A stretch of 64,000 nucleotides of DNA from Diphasiastrum complanatum (taxonomy: Eukaryota; Streptophyta; Lycopodiopsida; Lycopodiales; Lycopodiaceae). Both the position numbers and the translations under genes were made by a program. This document shows, piece after piece, positions 60,118-64,000 of this stretch (the stretch's first letter is position 1; each line of letters starts with the position of its first letter). The stretch is taken from positions 46,239,906 through 46,303,905 of the forward strand of contig CM055101.1 of NCBI GenBank assembly GCA_029204225.1, read 5' to 3'. The notes under the pieces are model-generated. The model ran no database searches. It worked only from the letters and a program-made list of their open reading frames with translations, and was not told the DNA's origin.

Positions 60118-61209
60118 ACTTATTGCTTGGCTAGTTTTGTCCATAATTGATACAATAATGTTGCTATAACTCTTCTTTATTATATGACTATTGTATCCTA
60201 CTCATATTTTTGTCTTTATGTGTACATGATCTTTTGGTGGACAAGTACAAGGTTAAGAGCTTTTTCCTCTATCTTTTAGCTTTAATAATTTTGACCTCTC
60301 CATTTGAATGAGTGTATCTTTTCTAACAAAGCTCAAGCTAAAACGAGTTTATTAGGAATTTTCTACTACAAAAGAAAGATCTACGAATTTGTAGTTCATA
60401 GTGCTCTCACATGATGCATGAATAAAGAGTTTTTAAATCTCATATGCAGTAAAGAAAGATGATCTTCAAGAAAAGGTTGGAGTCTTAGCAAAACCATATT
60501 TTGAGAGACTCGATAATGGTTTCAAGTCAATTTAAATCACATATGAACTTTGATCTTTGTAGGATACTAGAATTTCTTATTCGAACTCTAGAGAAAGCTT
60601 CCCTTCTAGTTTCTGCTAGTTTTGGCTGGGTACAGCAGCAGAAACTGAAACTCAGGGTTCAACTTCGATGACTCTCAGTTCTGATATTAAGCTCTCTTGG
60701 TATCTTAGAAGTCAAGTCCTAAAATGTAGACAACAAAAGAACATTCCATTTGGATTAGTGGAAGCAACCGCTGCGAAGGTCTACAGCGATTCAATACCCC
60801 CTCCAATTTTGAACTGCATGTGCTGTGGTGTGGAGAGGAGGCAACTCAAACTAGTATATTCGACCTTCAAAGCCATAGTTTACATGCACTAATTCACTTC
60901 AATGGCTATGGTCATCTCTTATCTCTAAATATACGAGAAAAAGGATCTAAGCTTGCTATAAGAGGGACTTAATGGACCTCTGGGATCGGCTATGCTTTTT
61001 CGCAAGGAATCATGCTAATAGGATATTTTGTGTAATTTTTAAGCTTACCATCTCAGAAATTGTGGAAATTCTTGATCCAATCAAAATTTAGCTGATACGA
61101 TTGAGCATCCAACTTGTCAGAGAAATTTGGCATGAGGAGGGGCTACTCGAACAAATTTGTGTCTGTCCATGAAAAGACAAACGAAAATTCTCGTGATAGA
61201 GAGAAAAAC
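59251..61209. other. Non-coding stretch with AT tract
   Basis: No supported gene. An (AT)n tract lies at 60,073-60,115. The frames at 59,718-59,966 (VQEIVKKTDLSKGIIKFANF) and 60,668-60,892 look partly protein-like but have no recognisable family and no splice context, so I leave them out. Confidence 0.4.
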
Positions 61210-61890
61210 AACACAGAAAACTATTCGCGTAGATAAATAGAATTACCTCCTCCGTCGCTCACCCCAGGTCGGCTCTCCCCCCACCATTGTCTCGCTACTG
61301 CGAACACCAAGTCGTCTCTCACCCTCTGCTGCTGGCTTCAAAATTCAAATTCATTAGATGAGTAGCACTCCGTTGCAGAAGGGAAGATCCTGCTCAGAAG
61401 ATTTTGCTCTGAAAAGGTGCGTGCAGATTCGAGCTCCCTGAACTTGATTTCCAGATATTCTCTTACCTCCTAACTGCTTTTCAGCTGTTGATTGCTATTT
61501 TGAACGCTCATCATGCACAAATGAGGCATTGCATGCATTTGTTCTTATGCAACTAGTTCTTCATGTTTTTCTGATTCTCATGCAAACTACATGCTCTTTG
61601 GCAAAAAATTTCTCATGCAAACAACCAAAGAATGATCATGCTTTTCATGCTTTTTGGCAAAAAATTTCTCATGCAAACAACCGAAGAATGATCATGCTTT
61701 TCATGGCTAGATTGCACATCACTCTACTTTTCCCCATGCATGCATGCAATTTGAGGCCTCTTACAAAGGTGCAAACCTTAAAGGCAAAGACCATCACAAC
61801 CATTTAGCCTTAGCGATGACTTTTTTTCAAACTCCATTGGACTACCTCAACACATAGTATTGCCTTTGCAATGCAAGTCCAACAAATTAT
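61210..61890 (+). repeat. Dispersed repeat, copy 2
   Basis: Collinear with 14,085-14,665 (see that entry for shared blocks). It includes its own private tandem duplication: two 56-base units with CTTTGGCAAAAAATTTCTC at about 61,580 and 61,636. It ends beside the hairpin element at 61,894. Confidence 0.6.
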
Positions 61891-61893
61891 GTA

Positions 61894-61999
61894 CTAGGTA
61901 ATGGCCATTGGGAGGGACGTTACCATAAATAATCTGGGACCCAACAACGAGTGGACCGGATTATTTATGGTAATGGCCCTCCCAATGGCCATTACCTAG
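61894..61999. repeat. 106-base inverted-repeat (foldback) element
   Basis: Arms 61894-61934 and 61959-61999 are reverse complements over about 41 bases with two or three mismatches (left CTAGGTAATGGCCATTGGGA; right CAATGGCCATTACCTAG), around a 24-base spacer. It would form a strong hairpin in DNA or RNA. It could be a very short MITE; I see no convincing target-site duplication. It is not a terminator of a known gene. Confidence 0.85.
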
Positions 62000-62011
62000 A
62001 GTAATTGAGGT

Positions 62012-62524
62012 TTGCTAGATTTTTTTACGCTCAGTGACTCCATCTTTGAAGATTCTTACTTAACGTGGTTACTCTTTCACAACAATAGCAGAGCGTGAGA
62101 TTGTTAGAGACAAGAAGGAAAAGTTGGCTTATGTTGTTCTTGATTTTGAGCAGGAACTAGAGAAATCAAAGAACGGCTCCTCAATTGAGAAAAGTTGTGA
62201 GCAGATGGACAGGTTATTACGATCGGTGCAGAACGGTTCAGGTGTGCTGAAGTACTCTTCCAGCCATCTCTAATTCGTATGGAAGCTACAGGGATCCACG
62301 AGACCACCTACAATTCCATAATGAAGTGTGATGTTGATATCCGAAAGGATTTGTATGGCAATATTGTTCTTAGTGGAGGGAGCACGTTCCCTGGAATTGC
62401 AGATCTGATGAGCAAGGAGATAACTGCGCTAGCTCCAAGCAGCATGAAGATTAATGTCGTTGCACCTCCTCAAAGAAAGTATAGCGTTTGGATTGGAGTT
62501 TCCATCCTTGCATCATTGAGTACC
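62012..62524 (+). pseudogene. Actin gene fragment, truncated and frameshifted
   Basis: Matches the middle of plant actin, from the DLTDSL region to ILASLST (roughly residues 180-350), all within what is normally one exon. It reads [36 protein letters not shown], then after a frameshift near 62,200 the [20 protein letters not shown] strand, and [20 protein letters not shown]. Defects: a TAA near 62,063 (just before RGYSF), the frameshift, loss of one codon in the SGGSTMFPG loop (here SGGSTFPG), and an end at a CT tract before FQQMWI. Both flanks lack actin sequence. Actin function is impossible. Confidence 0.92.
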
Positions 62525-63218
62525 TCTCTCTCTCTCTCTTGTAAAAATTACAGCAAATAAGGATCCTAAAACACTTGAAATGATGAGGGAAACAATAGAT
62601 TATGATTTCATAAGATTAGCACAAGTTGAACCATCAAAATCCATCAAAAATCTATGCTTGAACCTCACTAAATGGCCCAAATCCTTGAAGAAGGCGTCAC
62701 ACGTGTGAAAGTACGGCCTCCCACAGTCTGAGTACTGTACACCAGACCTACATTCAATCCTATAATCATTAGTAATCACAAGTACTCAAACAATTATGAA
62801 CATAGAGAGCAATTGCACCATTATGAGAGAAAAAACATGAAATTGCTTGATTGATTTTGGTGAGATATCATCACTTATATATACATGATCCATCACGGTT
62901 TTGGGCAGGTATGAGTAGCCCTAAACCTATCCCTAATGCTAATTTTGGTGGATCTTTCATCCCTACTAAGTTAGGGTTGGAATCTTGGAGATCCCTCAAC
63001 AATGCAAAAATTACCAAAAATAGCTCCTATTTTTTCTCCCTTGTATCTAAGCATAATTTGGACTCATTCCAAAGGTTCTAACACTTAGGTCTACTTGAGA
63101 ACATCCTTATGAATGGAATCCTATGCTATTTGGCACGTGTGACAAGCCACATCATGACTATCTAACTATTTACAAGTCATATGACCAAAACTAGTCAAGC
63201 TAGAATTGTGAATTTTTA
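62525..63218 (-). repeat. 3' LTR of copia element 4
   Basis: On the minus strand the pol frame ends at 63236, a polypurine tract follows (read as TAGTGAGGAGGAG), and TGTTAAAAATTC begins the LTR at about 63,218. A TATATATAA box on minus near 62,875 is a good LTR promoter candidate, and CACACGTGTG lies at 62698-62707. The far end is not defined; it must lie before the actin fragment ending at 62,524. Confidence 0.65.
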
Positions 63219-63235
63219 ACACTCCTCCTCACTAT

Positions 63236-64000
63236 CTAGCTTGGTTCAATCATTGCTTTACTAATCACTCCAAGTGATGATCTGAACTTCATAAAAGGTG
63301 TCTTTTGAAGTGGTTTAGTAAGTAGATCAGCTACACATTCATTGCTTGGAACATGCTCCAAAGCAATCTCCTTGGCTTGCACCATTTCTCTCACAAAGTG
63401 ATGGCATATCTCAATGTGCTTAGATCTTGCATGGAAGATTGGGTTAGATGCAAGGTGTTGGGCTGATATATTGTCATTGTAGATGATTGGTGCCTCCTCT
63501 GAATCCATGATCTTTAGTTCCACCAATAATCTCTTGATCCAAAGTACCTCCTTTGTAGTAGTTGTCAAAGCTTTGTACTCGACCTCGGTTGAAGATAGAG
63601 ATATAGTTTCTTGCTTTTTTGAAAGCCATGAAACCACACCTTCTCCTATGAAAGTTGAATAGGCACTTGTTGATTTCCTATCCCTCTTGTCCCCTGCAAA
63701 ATCTGAATCACTAAATGCATGAAGGTTAATCACATCTCCTCTATATAGAATCCCAAAATCCAATGTACTTGAGATGTATCTTAGAATCCTCTTAGCCTTT
63801 TTCCAATGGATATTCAATGGCTTTTGCATGGATTGGCTCAACCTACATACACTAAAGCTAAGATCTGGTCTAGTTATAGTGATCCACATTAAGGAACCTA
63901 TAAGTTGCCTAAACAAAGTGATGTCCATGAAGGATCTTTCATCATCTTCATTTGGCACTTTTACATCTTGCTCCACTGGTGTGTCAACACTTTTGCATAC
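63236..64000 (-). CDS. Copia element 4: RT end and RNase H, intact frame, partial
   Basis: An uninterrupted minus-strand frame of about 255 codons that is open to the right edge. It reads the last part of RT (RQLIGSLMWITITRPDLSFS, RILRYISSTLDFGILYRG), then RNase H with DSDFAGDKRDRKSTS, SLSSTEVEYKAL, NDNISAQHLASNPIFHARSK and HIEICHHFVREM, and the typical tail VADLLTKPLQKTPFMKFRSS ending 18 residues later at 63236. Catalytic acidic residues of RNase H appear in place. The clean frame together with a good polypurine tract and LTR suggests a younger element than all others here. The YVDD box lies beyond the window. Confidence 0.92.
   Translation of the reverse strand, partial: VCKSVDTPVEQDVKVPNEDDERSFMDITLFRQLIGSLMWITITRPDLSFSVCRLSQSMQKPLNIHWKKAKRILRYISSTLDFGILYRGDVINLHAFSDSDFAGDKRDRKSTSAYSTFIGEGVVSWLSKKQETISLSSTEVEYKALTTTTKEVLWIKRLLVELKIMDSEEAPIIYNDNISAQHLASNPIFHARSKHIEICHHFVREMVQAKEIALEHVPSNECVADLLTKPLQKTPFMKFRSSLGVISKAMIEPS

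Noticed and set aside
60668-60892. 74-residue frame with CMCC
   Set aside because: Too short, with no family and no splice or promoter context.

Overview
The window looks like nuclear DNA of a land plant with a large, repeat-rich genome. The grounds are spliced genes with GT-AG introns up to about 4.3 kb, telo-box motifs in a 5' leader, plant-style Ty1-copia and Ty3-gypsy polyproteins with initiator-tRNA-Met primer sites, an actin fragment of plant type, and long CT and AT microsatellites. I lean towards a fern, because N6/N4-methylase-like and DUF7869-like genes are ones I associate with ferns and bryophytes, but that is inference. I saw no rRNA, tRNA or CRISPR.

Layout. 1-4.45 kb: a decayed copia element on the minus strand. 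5.1-6.0 kb: an unknown two-exon coiled-coil gene. 6.3-7.2 kb: two copia scraps in opposite orientation. 9.0-12.6 kb: the most unusual stretch, where a broken beta-class DNA methyltransferase gene (minus) lies head-to-head with a broken transposase-like gene (plus), 74 bases apart. 12.6-16.9 kb: non-coding with tandem duplications. 16.9-22.8 kb: the one clearly intact host gene, a three-exon RanBP2-type zinc-finger protein of about 419 residues on the minus strand, whose finger is split by an intron. 23.1-24.1 kb: AT satellites and a minisatellite.

24.3-34.5 kb: a mosaic of copia and gypsy pieces, including a non-autonomous LTR element without pol. 34,479-57,709: a 23.2-kb block of Ty3-gypsy material inserted in the gag of another copia element. 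Its outer LTRs are flanked by the same 5-base duplication (CCTCC). The block contains five long LTR copies, a sixth short fragment, and copies of the internal region arranged as two large inverted repeats, plus very long CT tracts and G runs in the leaders. 57.7-58.7 kb: the other half of the interrupted copia element. 58.7-62.5 kb: mostly non-coding, with a hairpin element next to a truncated actin pseudogene. 62.5-64 kb: the 3' end of a copia element with an uninterrupted reading frame that runs off the window.

Apart from the zinc-finger gene and possibly the two coiled-coil loci, everything protein-coding here is retroelement or transposon-like, and nearly all of it carries stops and frameshifts. 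The one long undamaged pol frame is at the right edge.
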